This document shows positions 1-9,047 of a stretch of DNA of 64,000 nt, in pieces. The notes under the pieces were generated by a model. That model was not told where the DNA came from, ran no database searches, and saw nothing but the letters and a program-made list of their open reading frames with translations. Numbering within the stretch: position 1 is the stretch's first letter; every line of letters starts with the position of its first letter. This DNA comes from CS4-C045 sp963844115 (lineage in GTDB: Bacteria > Planctomycetota > Planctomycetia > Pirellulales > UBA7805): NCBI GenBank assembly GCA_963844115.1, contig CAWJNN010000063.1:14349-78348 (forward strand), read 5' to 3'. The position numbers and the translations under genes are program-made.

Positions 1-759
1 GGCGGCCATCGTCGCCTGCCCATCAGTGGCGTTCTGGAATTCCTGCGGTCCACGGATCAGCGTCTGGTGGAACCCGAATTGCTGGGCCTGCCATCCACTA
101 CAGGTCAGGGCCCGCGAGTGCTGGACCGGGCCGTCGTTGCGCTGACCGACGCCTTGCTGGCCGGCAATGAGTCGCTCTGTCGTCAGATCGCGATTGACCT
201 CTACCTGGCCGAGCACCGGCTGAGCAGCATCTGCGACAACGTCATTGCACCGGCGTTTCATCGCGTGGGCGAGGTTTGGCATTGCGGCGACATCGAGATC
301 TATCGCGAGCGCCGGTCGTGTGAGATTTGTGAACGGCTGATCCACGAGCTACGATCAGCCATACCGCCGCAGAACGATACCCCCCTCGTAGCGCTAGGCG
401 CGACACCAGATGGTGACCCTTATCGGTTGCCTACCATGTTGGTCGAGTTGGTCCTGCTCGAGAACGGTTGGAATGCCACTTCCCTGGGAACTTCGTTGCC
501 CTTTGCCACACTGCGAGCCGCCGTTATCGAAAATCGTCCGCGTCTGTTCTGGTTAAGCGTAACAAGTCTATGCGATCAAGAAAAATTTTTGGCCGAGTAC
601 CAGAAGTTTTACGACGATTTCGGCAGCCAGGTCGCTATCGTTGTCGGCGGTCAGGCGATTACTGCCGAGTTGCGTCGCAATATGCAGTATGCGGCTTACT
701 GCGATACCACGCAGCACCTGGAGTCATTCGTGTCCTCCCTGAAAACGTCCAGCGACTGA
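1..759 (+). CDS. MerR-type regulator with a B12-binding-like domain (5' end outside the window)
   Basis: The frame is open from base 1, so the start lies left of the window; the GTG at 67 is internal. The first residues (GGHRRLP, then VEPELLGLP) are the end of a MerR/excisionase-type winged helix. A helical cap follows (FHRVGEVWHCGDIEIYRER) and then a Rossmann-like B12-binding fold (GATPDGDPYRLP, VVGGQA). In CarH/LitR light regulators the cap has W-x9-EH and the fold has DxHxxG with the cobalt-binding His. Here the cap reads W-x9-ER and the loop DPYRLP, so the axial His is absent. It is probably a DNA-binding regulator of the lipid-modifying genes downstream (inference from neighbours). Binding of B12 is doubtful. 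Confidence 0.8.
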   Translation, partial: GGHRRLPISGVLEFLRSTDQRLVEPELLGLPSTTGQGPRVLDRAVVALTDALLAGNESLCRQIAIDLYLAEHRLSSICDNVIAPAFHRVGEVWHCGDIEIYRERRSCEICERLIHELRSAIPPQNDTPLVALGATPDGDPYRLPTMLVELVLLENGWNATSLGTSLPFATLRAAVIENRPRLFWLSVTSLCDQEKFLAEYQKFYDDFGSQVAIVVGGQAITAELRRNMQYAAYCDTTQHLESFVSSLKTSSD

Positions 760-773
760 AAGGATTTGGTGAG

Positions 774-2033
774 ATGCCTGTGCCCAGCCTGATCATGTTT
801 TGCCTTTGGGGCCTGATGTTTTTCGTGCTCGCTGGTACGCGCAGCCTGGCGGCTGCCGAGCCCGACGGCTGGCCGCAATGGCGCGGGCCGCGCCGTGACG
901 GCCATACCGAAGGCCGGCCCTGGCCCAACCGGTTGTCCGGCGATGCGCTCGAACAGCTTTGGCGGATAAAGCTGGGTGAAAGCTATTCTGGGCCTGTTGT
1001 TGCCGATGACCGCCTGTTTACCACGGAAACTCTCGACCGTGAATCGGAAATCGCTCGTGCGGTGAACCGAAAGACTGGTGAAACGCTGTGGAAGAACCAA
1101 TGGGAAGGTTCACTAAGCGTACCGTTCTTCGCCGCGTCGAACGGCAGTTGGATTCGCTCGACGCCCGCCTGTGATGGCCACTCGCTGTACGTGGCGGGCA
1201 TGCGCGATGTGTTGGTTGCTTTGGATGCGGCGACTGGCAAAGAGCGGTGGCGGGTCGACTTCGTCAAACAATTCCAGACACCATTGCCGGCCTTCGGATG
1301 CGTTTGTTCGCCACTGGTCGTGGGCAATCACATCTATGTACAGGCAGCCGCTTCGTTCGTCAAACTGGAAAAAGAGACGGGCCAGGTTGTCTGGAGAACG
1401 GCCAAAGACGGCGGCGGGATGTACGGAAGTGCGTTTTCCTCACCGATTATCGCCGAACTGGCGGGAAAGACTCAATTGGTCGTGCAGACCCGCGAAGAAT
1501 TGAAGGGCATCGATGAGGCAACTGGCGATGTGCTGTGGTCGCAGCCAATTGAGGCTTTCCGTGGGATGAACATCCTGACCCCCACGCAACATGGCAGCGC
1601 GATCTTTACCAGCGCGCATAGCGGTAAGGCACAACTGTTCAGCATCGTCCATCGCGCTGACGGCTTCGCGGTCGAACCGTTATGGTCACTTCCGGCCCAG
1701 GGATATATGTCGAGTCCGGTGATCATCGACGGCCATGCGTATTTGCACCTGCGCAATCAGCGATTTACCTGCATCGATTTGGCAACAGGCGCGGAGAAAT
1801 GGCGCACCCGCCCGTACGGAAAATACTGGAGCCTGGTCGCTCACGGTGACCGCATCCTGGCCTTGGACGAACGCGGCGACCTGCTGCTGGTTCGTGCCAA
1901 TCCAGAGAAATTCGAACTGCTCGACTCGCGCCACATCAGTGACGAACCCACCTGGGCACACTTGGCGGTCAGCGGCGACGAACTGTTCGTGCGCGAACTG
2001 AATGCGCTGGTCGCCTATCGCTGGCGCGAGTAG
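774..2033 (+). CDS. secreted PQQ-like beta-propeller repeat protein
   Basis: The protein has 419 residues. I start it at the ATG at 774, which follows an AAGGATTTGGTGAG Shine-Dalgarno region and opens a signal peptide (hydrophobic run LIMFCLWGLMFFVLAG, then AAAEP). The open frame extends upstream, but that part only overlaps the regulator gene. WPQWRGPRRDG right after the signal is the usual entry of planctomycete PQQ-like proteins. Repeats of the A-T-G-K-x-x-W type (AATGKERWRVD, KETGQVVWRTA, EATGDVLWSQP, LATGAEKWRTR) mark the blades of an eight-bladed propeller fold. Such proteins are periplasmic or exported. Some bind quinone, but many act as scaffolds, and no catalytic residue set is visible. 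It follows the regulator gene by 14 bases and may be co-transcribed with it. Confidence 0.85.
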   Translation: MPVPSLIMFCLWGLMFFVLAGTRSLAAAEPDGWPQWRGPRRDGHTEGRPWPNRLSGDALEQLWRIKLGESYSGPVVADDRLFTTETLDRESEIARAVNRKTGETLWKNQWEGSLSVPFFAASNGSWIRSTPACDGHSLYVAGMRDVLVALDAATGKERWRVDFVKQFQTPLPAFGCVCSPLVVGNHIYVQAAASFVKLEKETGQVVWRTAKDGGGMYGSAFSSPIIAELAGKTQLVVQTREELKGIDEATGDVLWSQPIEAFRGMNILTPTQHGSAIFTSAHSGKAQLFSIVHRADGFAVEPLWSLPAQGYMSSPVIIDGHAYLHLRNQRFTCIDLATGAEKWRTRPYGKYWSLVAHGDRILALDERGDLLLVRANPEKFELLDSRHISDEPTWAHLAVSGDELFVRELNALVAYRWRE

Positions 2034-2197
2034 ATCACATGTTTGGTGGAGCACACGCGGCATCCGAACGACCGCGAGAATCTGTCCGGTTTGTCTGTGG
2101 TCCTGCCCTTCTGGCTGGTGCTTGCTGCTTGCAACCATCCGCCCCATCGAGTTCATACGCGGCACTTGTCGACTGGCGGATCACGACTATAGAGCCC

Positions 2198-2229
2198 TTG
2201 ACGTATCTCTGCGCGATGGGAAACTTATT
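2198..2229 (+). promoter_or_regulatory. possible sigma70-type promoter before the FAD oxidoreductase gene
   Basis: TTGACG at 2198-2203 is followed about 18 bases later by an AT-rich AACTTATTT stretch, 30 bases before the ATG at 2260. The 226-base gap between the PQQ-like gene and the oxidoreductase holds nothing else I recognise. This is a match by eye to weak consensus boxes only. Confidence 0.3.
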
Positions 2230-2259
2230 TAACGCATTCGCTCGTCGGTCGATAGCTCC

Positions 2260-3591
2260 ATGAAGATCGCGATAGTCGGTACCGGTATCAGCGGCAATTT
2301 GATCGCACGGCTCTTGGCGGCAGACTACGATGTACATCTGTTTGAGGCGGCCGGCCACGTCGGCGGACATACGCACAGCCAGGATATCGAAGCATTCGGC
2401 CGCACGTACACCGTGGACACCGGATTCATGGTCTGCAATGACCGAACGTATCCTAATTTCCTGCGTCTACTGGAGTTGTTGGAGATTCCAACCCGCCCCA
2501 GCGACATGAGTTTCAGCGTCCGTTGCGACCGCACGGGCCTGGAGTACCAGGGCAGTTCACTGAACGGCCTGTTCGCTCAACGAGCTAATGTTCTGCGGCC
2601 CTCGTTCTACAAGATGTTGCGGGACGTGCTGCGGTTTAATCGCCAGGCGGTTGAACTGATCGATGGCGCGGACGCCGTGCTTACCCTGGGCGACTTCTTG
2701 TCGCAGCACAAATTCGGTCGGCAGTTCACGGATCACTATCTGGTGCCGATGGGCGCGGCGATCTGGTCTGCCCGTGCGGACCGACTGCTGGAGTTCCCCG
2801 CCACGTTTATCGTGCGTTTCTTGCACAATCACGGATTACTTCAAATCCGCGACCGTCCGCGCTGGCGCACGATCGTCGGCGGCGCAAGGACGTATGTCGA
2901 CAAGCTGGTCGCGCCGCTGGCGGGTCGCATACGTCTGAATTGTCCAGTGGCTTCCGTCCGACGTCATGACGACCATGTCGTGCTCACGACACGTCACGGT
3001 GAGCCGGAAGTGTTTGACCAGGTGATCCTGGCGACCCATGCTGACCAGACGCTGGAGATATTGGCCGACGCCAGCGGCACCGAGCGGGAAATCCTGCAAG
3101 CGTTTCCTTATCACGAGAATGAGGCCGTCTTGCACACCGATTCCTCCTGGCTGCCTCGTCGGCGACGCGCATGGGCCAGTTGGAATTACCACATCGCCGA
3201 CGACCCGACGCGACCGGTCGCGGTGACCTACGACTTGAGTCGCTTGCAGGGTCTGGACTCACCGTCCCCCATCTGCGTCACGCTGAATCCCTCGCGGCCC
3301 GTCGAGCCAGCCAAGGTGCTGCGTCGTATGACCTACCATCATCCGGTCTACGGCCGCGACGCCCTGGCCGCTCAGCGTCGTCACGGCGAGATCAGCGGAC
3401 GGCGGCGAACCCATTTTTGCGGGGCCTATTGGGGTTGCGGATTTCATGAAGACGGCGTGAACAGCGCGTTAGCCGTGGGTAAGTTTTTTGGCAAGGGTTT
3501 GGCGGCATGCACAGTTGCATTTACGAAGGCCGAGTGCGACATCGTCGGTTCCAACCGACAGATCACCGGTTCGGCTACGGTGTCTATTTGA
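2260..3591 (+). CDS. FAD-dependent amine-oxidase-like oxidoreductase (COG2907 type)
   Basis: The protein has 443 residues and starts with an FAD-binding Rossmann motif (IVGTGISGNLIARLLA, acidic end of beta2 at LFEAAGHVGGHT). The GGHT/DTGFMV segment and the GA-YWG-CGFHEDG-x-NS signature near the C-terminus are typical of the COG2907 family. In proteobacteria this family is linked with DUF1365, cyclopropane-fatty-acid synthase and photolyase genes, and it is thought to act on fatty-acyl chains in the singlet-oxygen response. The same neighbours follow here. The last 85 bases overlap the DUF1365 start, which is longer than usual, so a base error near 3480-3590 may have lengthened this gene. Confidence 0.88.
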   Translation: MKIAIVGTGISGNLIARLLAADYDVHLFEAAGHVGGHTHSQDIEAFGRTYTVDTGFMVCNDRTYPNFLRLLELLEIPTRPSDMSFSVRCDRTGLEYQGSSLNGLFAQRANVLRPSFYKMLRDVLRFNRQAVELIDGADAVLTLGDFLSQHKFGRQFTDHYLVPMGAAIWSARADRLLEFPATFIVRFLHNHGLLQIRDRPRWRTIVGGARTYVDKLVAPLAGRIRLNCPVASVRRHDDHVVLTTRHGEPEVFDQVILATHADQTLEILADASGTEREILQAFPYHENEAVLHTDSSWLPRRRRAWASWNYHIADDPTRPVAVTYDLSRLQGLDSPSPICVTLNPSRPVEPAKVLRRMTYHHPVYGRDALAAQRRHGEISGRRRTHFCGAYWGCGFHEDGVNSALAVGKFFGKGLAACTVAFTKAECDIVGSNRQITGSATVSI

Positions 3592-4297
3592 TGTACTTGG
3601 ACTTGGACGAGCTGCCTGCGCTGGTGGGTCGCGGCGGCTATCTGTCCGCGCGGCGCTTCGCGCGGCAAGTTTCCTGCGCGCAGACCATTTCGGTCGTCGC
3701 GATCAAGATCTGGACAGGGGGGTGCGCAAGCTGGTCCACGAGCAAGCGGGGTTTCGGCCGACGGGTCCCATCCGCCTGCTGACGCACCTGCGACATTTTG
3801 GCTACTACATGGCCCCGCTCAGCCTGTTCTACTGCTTTGACACAAGCGGCCACGTAACCGCCGTCGTGGCCGAGGTGGTCAACACGCCGTGGCGCGAACG
3901 CCATTGTTACGTGCTGAGCGACTCGAATCGTATGGCGCGGCAGTCGAGTCCCCTGCGATTCCGGACCGCGAAAGAGTTTCACGTCTCGCCGTTCCTGGAC
4001 ATGGACTACGAATACCGCTGGCAATTGAACGAGCCTGACCAGCAGTTGCAAGTTGAGATAGCCAATTACAAACAGGGGCGACGAACGTTTGATGCCAGCC
4101 TGTCCTTGCAGCGCCGCGAACTGACTCGCGGCAATGTCGTCCGCATGCTGGTCCATTATCCCTGGATGTCCGCCCGCGTGGTGACGGCCATCTATTTTCA
4201 GGCTCTGCGATTATGGATGAAAAGATGTCCCTTCTATCCACACCCAAGCACAACGATCCCCGTCAACCATCAAGCCGAGGCACCCGTGCTGAAATGA
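3507..4297 (+). CDS. DUF1365 family protein (reading frame broken)
   Basis: The start MHSCIYEGRVRHRRF with YLMYLDLDEL is the classic DUF1365 N-terminus and begins at 3507. The frame ends at 3782, but the rest of the family sequence (RLLTHLRHFGYYMAPLSLFY, EFHVSPFLDMDYEYRW, MLVHYPWMSARV) continues in another frame to 4297. The switch falls near 3660-3690, so one base seems lost (or two gained). The function is not established; the family is always found with COG2907 oxidoreductases and CFA-like methyltransferases, as here. Its stop overlaps the next ATG as ATGA, which suggests translational coupling. Confidence 0.8.
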
Positions 4298-5586
4298 CGA
4301 CTGCGATCTTGCGACCTTCCGAGAAACCTGCCGCCAAGAGTTGCGTGCGACCGCTGCACCGCGTCTGGCGCCGCTTGCGCTGCGGCGGCTGGGCCACCTG
4401 AAACGCGGCCGGCTGGTAATCTCTGACGCACTGGGGCTGCACGAACTCGGTTCGCTGCATACGGCGGGCATGCATGCCGAACTGGTGGTCCATGATCCGC
4501 GTTTTTACGGCTGGCTGGTATTCGGCGGCATTCTGGGGGCGGTGGAAGCTTACCGGCGGGGCTATTGGGAGAGTCCACACCTGACGAACCTGGTGCGGCT
4601 GTTCAGCCGGAATCTTCACCTGGCCAGGCACCTCAATACAGCGTTCGTGTTGCCACGGCGCTGGATCGACCGGCTTGGGCATTGGTGGCGTCGCAATTCG
4701 CGCACTGGCAGCCGGAAGAACATTGCCGCACATTACGACCTGGGCAACGAATTCTTTGCGTTGTTCCTGGACGAGACGATGAGCTATTCGTCAGGGGTGT
4801 TTACCAGTCCCACCGACACGTTGGCCGAGGCGTCGCGGGCCAAGAACGAACTGATCTGCCGCAAACTGCAGTTGTCCGAGGATGATCATGTGCTGGAGAT
4901 CGGTTCGGGCTGGGGAGGGTTTGCGATCCACGCGGCGGAACGCTACGGCTGTCGCGTCACGACGACCACCATTTCCCGTGCTCAGTACCAACTGGCACGG
5001 CAGCGCGTGCGTCAGGCGGGGCTCGAAGATCGCGTCAACGTACTGCTTGCGCGATTACCGGGAATTGGAAGGCGTGTACGACAAGCTGGTGTCCGTGGAA
5101 ATGATCGAAGCGGTGGGCCACGAGTATCTGGATAACTTTTTCCGCATCTGCTCGCGGCACCTCACACCGGCTGGCAGGATGCTGCTGCAGGCGATCACGA
5201 TCTCTGACGACCGCTACGACCAGTACCGGCGCGGCGTCGATTTCATTCAGCGTGACATCTTTCCTGGCGGTTGTCTGCCGTCCATGGCGCGGATTCGTTC
5301 GTCACTGCACCGCGCCAGTGATTTGACCATCTGCCACGTTGAAGAATTGGGACAACACTACGCGCGGACTCTCGGCTGTTGGCGTGAACGCTTCCTGGCC
5401 GAACGTACACGTCTGCATGACATGGGTTTTGACGACGAGTTTGTGCGCATGTGGGAGTTCTATTTCTGTTACTGCGAGGGCGGATTCCGCGAAGGCACGA
5501 TCGATGTCTCGCAATTGGTTCTGGCCAGACCGAGCTGTCACGTTCCCACGATACTGGACGCCACCGTAGCCGCCGCGAGGAAATAA
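4294..5586 (+). CDS. cyclopropane-fatty-acyl-phospholipid synthase family methyltransferase (reading frame broken)
   Basis: This is a SAM-dependent enzyme that modifies double bonds of membrane lipid acyl chains. Family features: the N-terminal lipid-binding part (KRGRLVISD, VHDPRFYGWLVFGG, EAYRRGYWES), then NIAAHYDLGNEFFALFLD, MSYSSGVF, the SAM motif VLEIGSGWGGFAIHAA and, in another frame, DYRELEGVYDKLVSVEMIEAVGHEYLD. The frame changes near 5043-5056, consistent with one extra base. The N-terminus may also be shifted: the ATG at 4294 overlaps the previous stop, but the family-like frame is open from 4293 with only a TTG at 4341. The catalytic YDQYRRGVDFIQRDIFPGG segment is intact. Confidence 0.82.
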
Positions 5587-5596
5587 TTAAGACCGT

Positions 5597-6649
5597 TTAG
5601 TCGACGGCCCGCGGCGATTTCTGGCGGCCAAAGCGGTAGTGAGCCACCCACCACTGCTGTCCACCGTCAAAGCTGAAAAGCTCGGCGCAGGCCATGAAAA
5701 ACATACGCCACCGTTGGACCTGCAACTTGGCCTCAGACAGCGGCAGGTTAGCGGCCAGGACTTGCTCGATCTGCGCACGCTGTGCGTCCAGGTGGTTCAG
5801 CCAGGCTTCCGCTGTACGACCGTAGTGCGTTCCGTCCACCCGCCACTGCTGTTCCAACTGTAGATGCCGCTGAAATCTTGGTAGCAGATCGGCCGAAGGC
5901 ATCATGCCGCCGGTAAAGAAATGGCGCCCCATCCAGTTGGCCTTGCCGTTGGTCGCGAACAAGTAAGCAAACCTGCGGTGGCAGAAAACGTGAACCCACA
6001 GTTTGCCCTCGGGCCTGAGCCAGCCGGCGATACGTCCCAGCAGTTCTTCGTAATTGCGCATGTGCTCGAACATCTCGACGGATACGACCCGATCGAACTG
6101 CCGAGAAGTCTGGAAATCCGCCATGTCCGCCGTGATCACCTGGAGATTTTCCAGGCCCAACTGCTGACAGCGCGACTCGATAAATCGCTTTTGGCTGTGA
6201 GCATTGGAGACCGCTACGATTCGGGCGTTCGGGTAGTGCTCGGCCATCCACAAGGAAAGGGACCCCCAGCCGCAGCCCAGTTCCAGGATCTCCATCCCGT
6301 CGGCCAATTGAGCGCGCTGGCAGGTGAGCCGCAACATGGCTTCCTCGGCTTCGTCCAGCGTTGTGCCCGGCTGTTCGAACAGGCAGCAACTGTATTTCAG
6401 GCGGCGGCCCAGACAGCGCTGAAAAAACTCGGCCGGCACCTCGTAATGCTGCTGGTTGGCTTCCTCCGCGGCGACGCGCAGCGGCTCGCGCAGCTCGGCG
6501 ACAAATTGCTCCGTTCTGCGCTCGGCCGCTTCGCCGCTGATCCGCTCTTGTTCGACCAGCCGTCGCCGCAACAGCCGGCGGATACCCCAGCGAACCGCCG
6601 CATCGGGCAGCCAGCGACGTTCGGCCAGATCAATGGCGTCCAGCATCAC
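5597..6649 (-). CDS. second CFA-like SAM-dependent methyltransferase
   Basis: The protein has 350 residues, is intact, and runs convergent to the first CFA-like gene. It begins with a helical region and then shows QHYEVPAEFFQRCLG, LKYSCCLFE, the SAM-binding motif ILELGCGWGSLSLWMAE and VSVEMFEHMRNYEELLGRIAGWLRPEG. The ending WWVAHYRFGR is typical of the short CFA subfamily that travels with DUF1295 (COG2230-like, UfaA type). It shares four bases with the DUF1295 gene upstream on the same strand (6646-6649), so the two form one operon. By family knowledge it would alkylate or rearrange unsaturated acyl chains. The true substrate is unknown. Confidence 0.88.
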   Translation of the reverse strand: MMLDAIDLAERRWLPDAAVRWGIRRLLRRRLVEQERISGEAAERRTEQFVAELREPLRVAAEEANQQHYEVPAEFFQRCLGRRLKYSCCLFEQPGTTLDEAEEAMLRLTCQRAQLADGMEILELGCGWGSLSLWMAEHYPNARIVAVSNAHSQKRFIESRCQQLGLENLQVITADMADFQTSRQFDRVVSVEMFEHMRNYEELLGRIAGWLRPEGKLWVHVFCHRRFAYLFATNGKANWMGRHFFTGGMMPSADLLPRFQRHLQLEQQWRVDGTHYGRTAEAWLNHLDAQRAQIEQVLAANLPLSEAKLQVQRWRMFFMACAELFSFDGGQQWWVAHYRFGRQKSPRAVD

Positions 6650-7440
6650 GGCCCGCCTTTCCTGGGAAACCAGGGAACGAACACACTGGTCGTGCGTTGG
6701 TACTCACGGTAGTCGAGCCGGGAGGCCAAGGCCTGGGCCTCGGTCGGCGGAATGCCGGTGACTTTGAAAAAAAAGAAGAGCAGGACTGCCGGAACGACAA
6801 GCGTTGCCCACCAAGAGGCGGATCCCGCCGCCATGGCAACATAAGCCCACCAATGGACCCACTCAAAAAAGTAGTTGGGGTGGCGGGAGTAACGCCACAA
6901 CCCTTCCTGACACGTCTTGCCGCGGCTGCCTGGACGCTGTTTGAACTGTGTCAATTGCCGATCGGCCAGCCAGGTGCCCCCAACACCGATCAGCCAAACC
7001 AGTACGCCCACCAGGTCCCAGACATCGAGCGACAGGCCTGACCGCTGCGCGACGATCAACAGCGGCAAAGCGAACAGCAGAACGGCCAGGGCCTGCAGTT
7101 GGAAGAAGAAAAATAGCCGCACATCTGCCCGTGCTCCCCACTTTGCACGCAGCGCGACATAGCGCCCCTCTTCGGGGTGCCCCCACACGCGCGTGAACAA
7201 CAAGTAGCTCGCCAGCCGCAGAGACCAGAACCCGGCCAAGGCCGCCACGAGCATGCGGCGAGGAAGATAGCCGCTCGAAGTTACCGCGTAAAACAACGCC
7301 AGCACACCGATACCCGCCGCCCAGCCGACGTCGACAATGCCGGCGTTGCCGGTCTTCCGCTGAACCAGCCACAGCGCAGCCATCATTGCGACCATAGCCA
7401 CAGCGGCGATCAGCAATTGGTGGTCGGCAGTTAGTGGCAT
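6646..7440 (-). CDS. DUF1295 membrane protein (steroid-5-alpha-reductase-like)
   Basis: The protein has 264 residues. I chose the ATG at 7440 (MPLTADHQ); the open frame upstream lacks family similarity. It is an integral membrane protein with about six hydrophobic segments. The family signature near the C-terminus is present: LWRYSRHPNYFFEWVHWW and a late REYQRTTSVFVPWFP. The fold is that of methyltransferase/isoprenylcysteine-methyltransferase and 5-alpha-reductase proteins. It overlaps the downstream CFA-like gene by four bases. In other bacteria DUF1295 and CFA-like proteins are needed together for modified (for example methylated or furan) fatty acids, which is the likely role here (inference). 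Confidence 0.88.
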   Translation of the reverse strand: MPLTADHQLLIAAVAMVAMMAALWLVQRKTGNAGIVDVGWAAGIGVLALFYAVTSSGYLPRRMLVAALAGFWSLRLASYLLFTRVWGHPEEGRYVALRAKWGARADVRLFFFFQLQALAVLLFALPLLIVAQRSGLSLDVWDLVGVLVWLIGVGGTWLADRQLTQFKQRPGSRGKTCQEGLWRYSRHPNYFFEWVHWWAYVAMAAGSASWWATLVVPAVLLFFFFKVTGIPPTEAQALASRLDYREYQRTTSVFVPWFPRKGGP

Positions 7441-7520
7441 TGCAGTGCCGTTCCTATGTGCGCCGGATGCCGCGGAACACAGATGGATCCATCGTACTGT
7501 AGGCGACATGCCGTCCCTGA

Positions 7521-7740
7521 CTAGGGGGGCTGCGCCGGGGTCAAGACTTGAGTTTCGGGATTCAGGCCTAGTGTGCGCTCGATCGAGGTCACCCTGCGGG
7601 CCGTGTTGCGGTTTTGTTTTGCTTGTTGGACGCCTCGTTTGATCAGGTCCGAGGCGCTGTCGGAATGGCTTAGACCGAATCGACGTGATAATTCCCGAAG
7701 CGTTGCTGTGGTCCAGCGACGACACAACATCGCTGCCACG
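7521..7740 (-). pseudogene. C-terminal fragment of a REP-associated transposase (RAYT-like)
   Basis: The translated piece AAMLCRRWTTATLRELSRRF with GLSHSDSASDLIKRG resembles the C-terminal helix-turn-helix part of planctomycete RAYT proteins. The N-terminal HUH/Y1 nuclease part is not present, so this is a remnant. It lies just beyond the 3' end of the tRNA array. Only this short similarity, recognised by eye, supports the call. Confidence 0.45.
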
Positions 7741-7989
7741 TCCCGGCCCCTGTGGTCTGGCAGGGATTTTTGCTTCAGCAGGCCCCCGTATGGGTGCCCC
7801 ATCGTCCCATCAACTCCGCCCTTTTCTGTGCGAAGCAACAAACCACCCTTTTTCAGACCGCCGCCCAGTCGTGGAATGTGTTGCCTCTTGCGCACAGGAC
7901 GAACCGTCCTGAGGCACTAACGCTTAGGTCGAACACCTGCTTCGGACACATCGCCCGAAGGCGGTTTGTGCGTCGTGCCTGTGTCAGAG

Positions 7990-8062
7990 TATCCTCGCCA
8001 GAAATCGAACCTGGTCCTCGACCTTCGCAGAGTCGCGTGCGTATCCGGCACACTCCGAGGAT
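7990..8062 (-). tRNA. tRNA-Arg (anticodon GCG), atypical
   Basis: 73 nt cloverleaf; the acceptor starts ATCCTCG, the D stem is GTGT/GCAC, the anticodon loop CTGCGAA and the T loop TTCGATT. Position 8 is G instead of the near-universal U and the T stem has a G-T closing pair, so function is uncertain. It is the last gene of the array in transcription order. No CCA is encoded. Confidence 0.7.
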
Positions 8063-8078
8063 GTGTTGTCGCTTCAAG

Positions 8079-8149
8079 CACCCCGCCAGGGAGTCGAACC
8101 CCGTCTTGCGGTTCCGAAGACCGCCGTGCTTCCATCACACTCGCAAGGC
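8079..8149 (-). tRNA. tRNA-Arg (anticodon TCG)
   Basis: 71 nt; acceptor GCCTTGC pairs with GCGGGGT through several G-T pairs, D stem GTGT/GCAC, anticodon stem GCGGT/ACCGC with loop CTTCGGA, T arm CGGGG-TTCGACT-CCCTG. Positions 8-9 are GA as in its neighbour, which suggests a shared ancestor. Confidence 0.75.
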
Positions 8150-8188
8150 ATGTTGTCGATTAGCCCGTCCAGGAGTCGAACCTGGTCC

Positions 8189-8210
8189 GGGCACCGCCCG
8201 CAGGGTGGTC
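8189..8210. repeat. type A palindromic insert, copy 1
   Basis: GGGCACCGCCC and GGGTGGTC can pair around a GCA loop. It belongs to the family at 8224, 9963, 10610, 11246, 11311 and 11563. Confidence 0.6.
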
Positions 8211-8223
8211 ACTTCGGACGCTC

Positions 8224-8247
8224 GGGCACCGCCGCGAAGCGGTGGTC
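8224..8247. repeat. type A palindromic insert, copy 2
   Basis: GGGCACCGCCGC pairs with GCGGTGGTC around GAA. It lies in the same tRNA-like gene as copy 1, so the insert looks tandemly duplicated. Confidence 0.6.
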
Positions 8248-8319
8248 GGCGTTCCGGCACACTCACGGGCTTCGCGTTCACGATTGGATTCGCTTTCTTT
8301 GGTTACAAAAATAACTCAG

Positions 8320-8380
8320 TATCCCGACCTGGAATCGAACCAGGACCAAGACCTTCCCAGGAGCACACTCGCATAAGGGC
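8320..8380 (-). pseudogene. tRNA fragment
   Basis: The T arm (CCTGG-TTCGATT-CCAGG) and the 3' acceptor half (TCGGGAT) are present, but only about 24 nt separate the GA-GTGT start from the T arm. The D and anticodon arms therefore cannot both fit and no anticodon can be assigned. Confidence 0.5.
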
Positions 8381-8415
8381 TTCCGACCCGAAGGCCGGGA
8401 GCCGTCTCACTTCAA

Positions 8416-9012
8416 CTACTTTTCCAGCTCGACGTTCCAGTACGCCTCGCTGACAAACTTCGACCAGCTTTCGATCCGCACGTCGTGGGCCGCGTAAAGC
8501 GGCTTCCACATCGGTTGAACCGGCTCCCTGTGGAGCTTCATGCCGGCCTGCTTCGGCGTGCGGTCGGCCTTCTGGTGATTGCAGTCCACACAGGCCAACA
8601 CGCAGTTGTCCCAGCGGGACTCACCACCCTGGGCACGCGGCACGACGTGGTCAATCGTCAATGCCTCGGTGCCCGGCTGGTCGCTGCAATACTGGCAGAC
8701 GAACTTGTCGCGCTTGAAGATGTTCCGCCGACTGAACGTCACCGCCGCCGTTGGCAGCCGGTCATACTCCGAAAGCGTGATCACCTCCGGCACGCGAATC
8801 CGAAACCGGATCGCCTGCACGAACACGTCGCCATTCTGCGGACGCAGCTTCGACCAGTCGTTCCAATCGAACGTCTGGTAGTCCGCCGGGTCCACGACGC
8901 GGGCCGACTCGTTCCACAGCAGCACCAGCGCCCGCGCCACCGTGGCGACGTTCACCGGCTGCCAGTTGCGGTTCAAGACCAGCGTCGGCCGTTGTAGTGC
9001 GTTTGCAACCAT
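8416..9012 (-). CDS. HNH endonuclease (HNH_5/McrA-like) inside the tRNA array
   Basis: The protein has 198 residues from the ATG at 9012, which is preceded by AGGTGA at good distance; the open frame further upstream runs into the His tRNA. The N-terminus LVLNRNWQPVNV, the middle RVPEVITLSEYDRLP, then FSRRNIFKRDKFVCQYC, the HNH core LTIDHVVPRAQGG, DNCVLACVDCNHQK and the end AYWNVELEK follow the stand-alone HNH_5 family seen in planctomycetes and cyanobacteria. The CxxC pairs (CQYC, CVDC) should bind zinc; the His of IDH and the Asn and His of the core are present. Related HNH genes are known inside tRNA arrays of mycobacteria and phages. Its target is unknown. The frame is intact although the surrounding tRNA-like genes are partly degenerate. 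Confidence 0.85.
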   Translation of the reverse strand: MVANALQRPTLVLNRNWQPVNVATVARALVLLWNESARVVDPADYQTFDWNDWSKLRPQNGDVFVQAIRFRIRVPEVITLSEYDRLPTAAVTFSRRNIFKRDKFVCQYCSDQPGTEALTIDHVVPRAQGGESRWDNCVLACVDCNHQKADRTPKQAGMKLHREPVQPMWKPLYAAHDVRIESWSKFVSEAYWNVELEK

Positions 9013-9047
9013 GCTCTTCACCTGTTCCTTTTCTTTATCTATCAAAG

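Larger units (their letters stand above)
8161..8271 (-). tRNA. tRNA-like gene with two palindromic inserts, isotype unresolved
   Basis: 111 nt. A perfect acceptor (AGCCCGT/ACGGGCT) and T arm (CCAGG-TTCGACT-CCTGG) enclose an oversized middle. Two copies of the GGGCACCG...TGGTC palindrome sit at 8189-8210 and 8224-8247 and destroy a normal anticodon arm. Its D-arm start (GA-GTGT-GCCGGA) matches the two Arg genes beside it. Confidence 0.5.

Noticed and set aside
7573..8453. Long plus-strand open frames across the tRNA array start
   Set aside because: They are translations of tRNA T-arm sequences (repeated RESNP/GVEP peptides) and have no protein family support.
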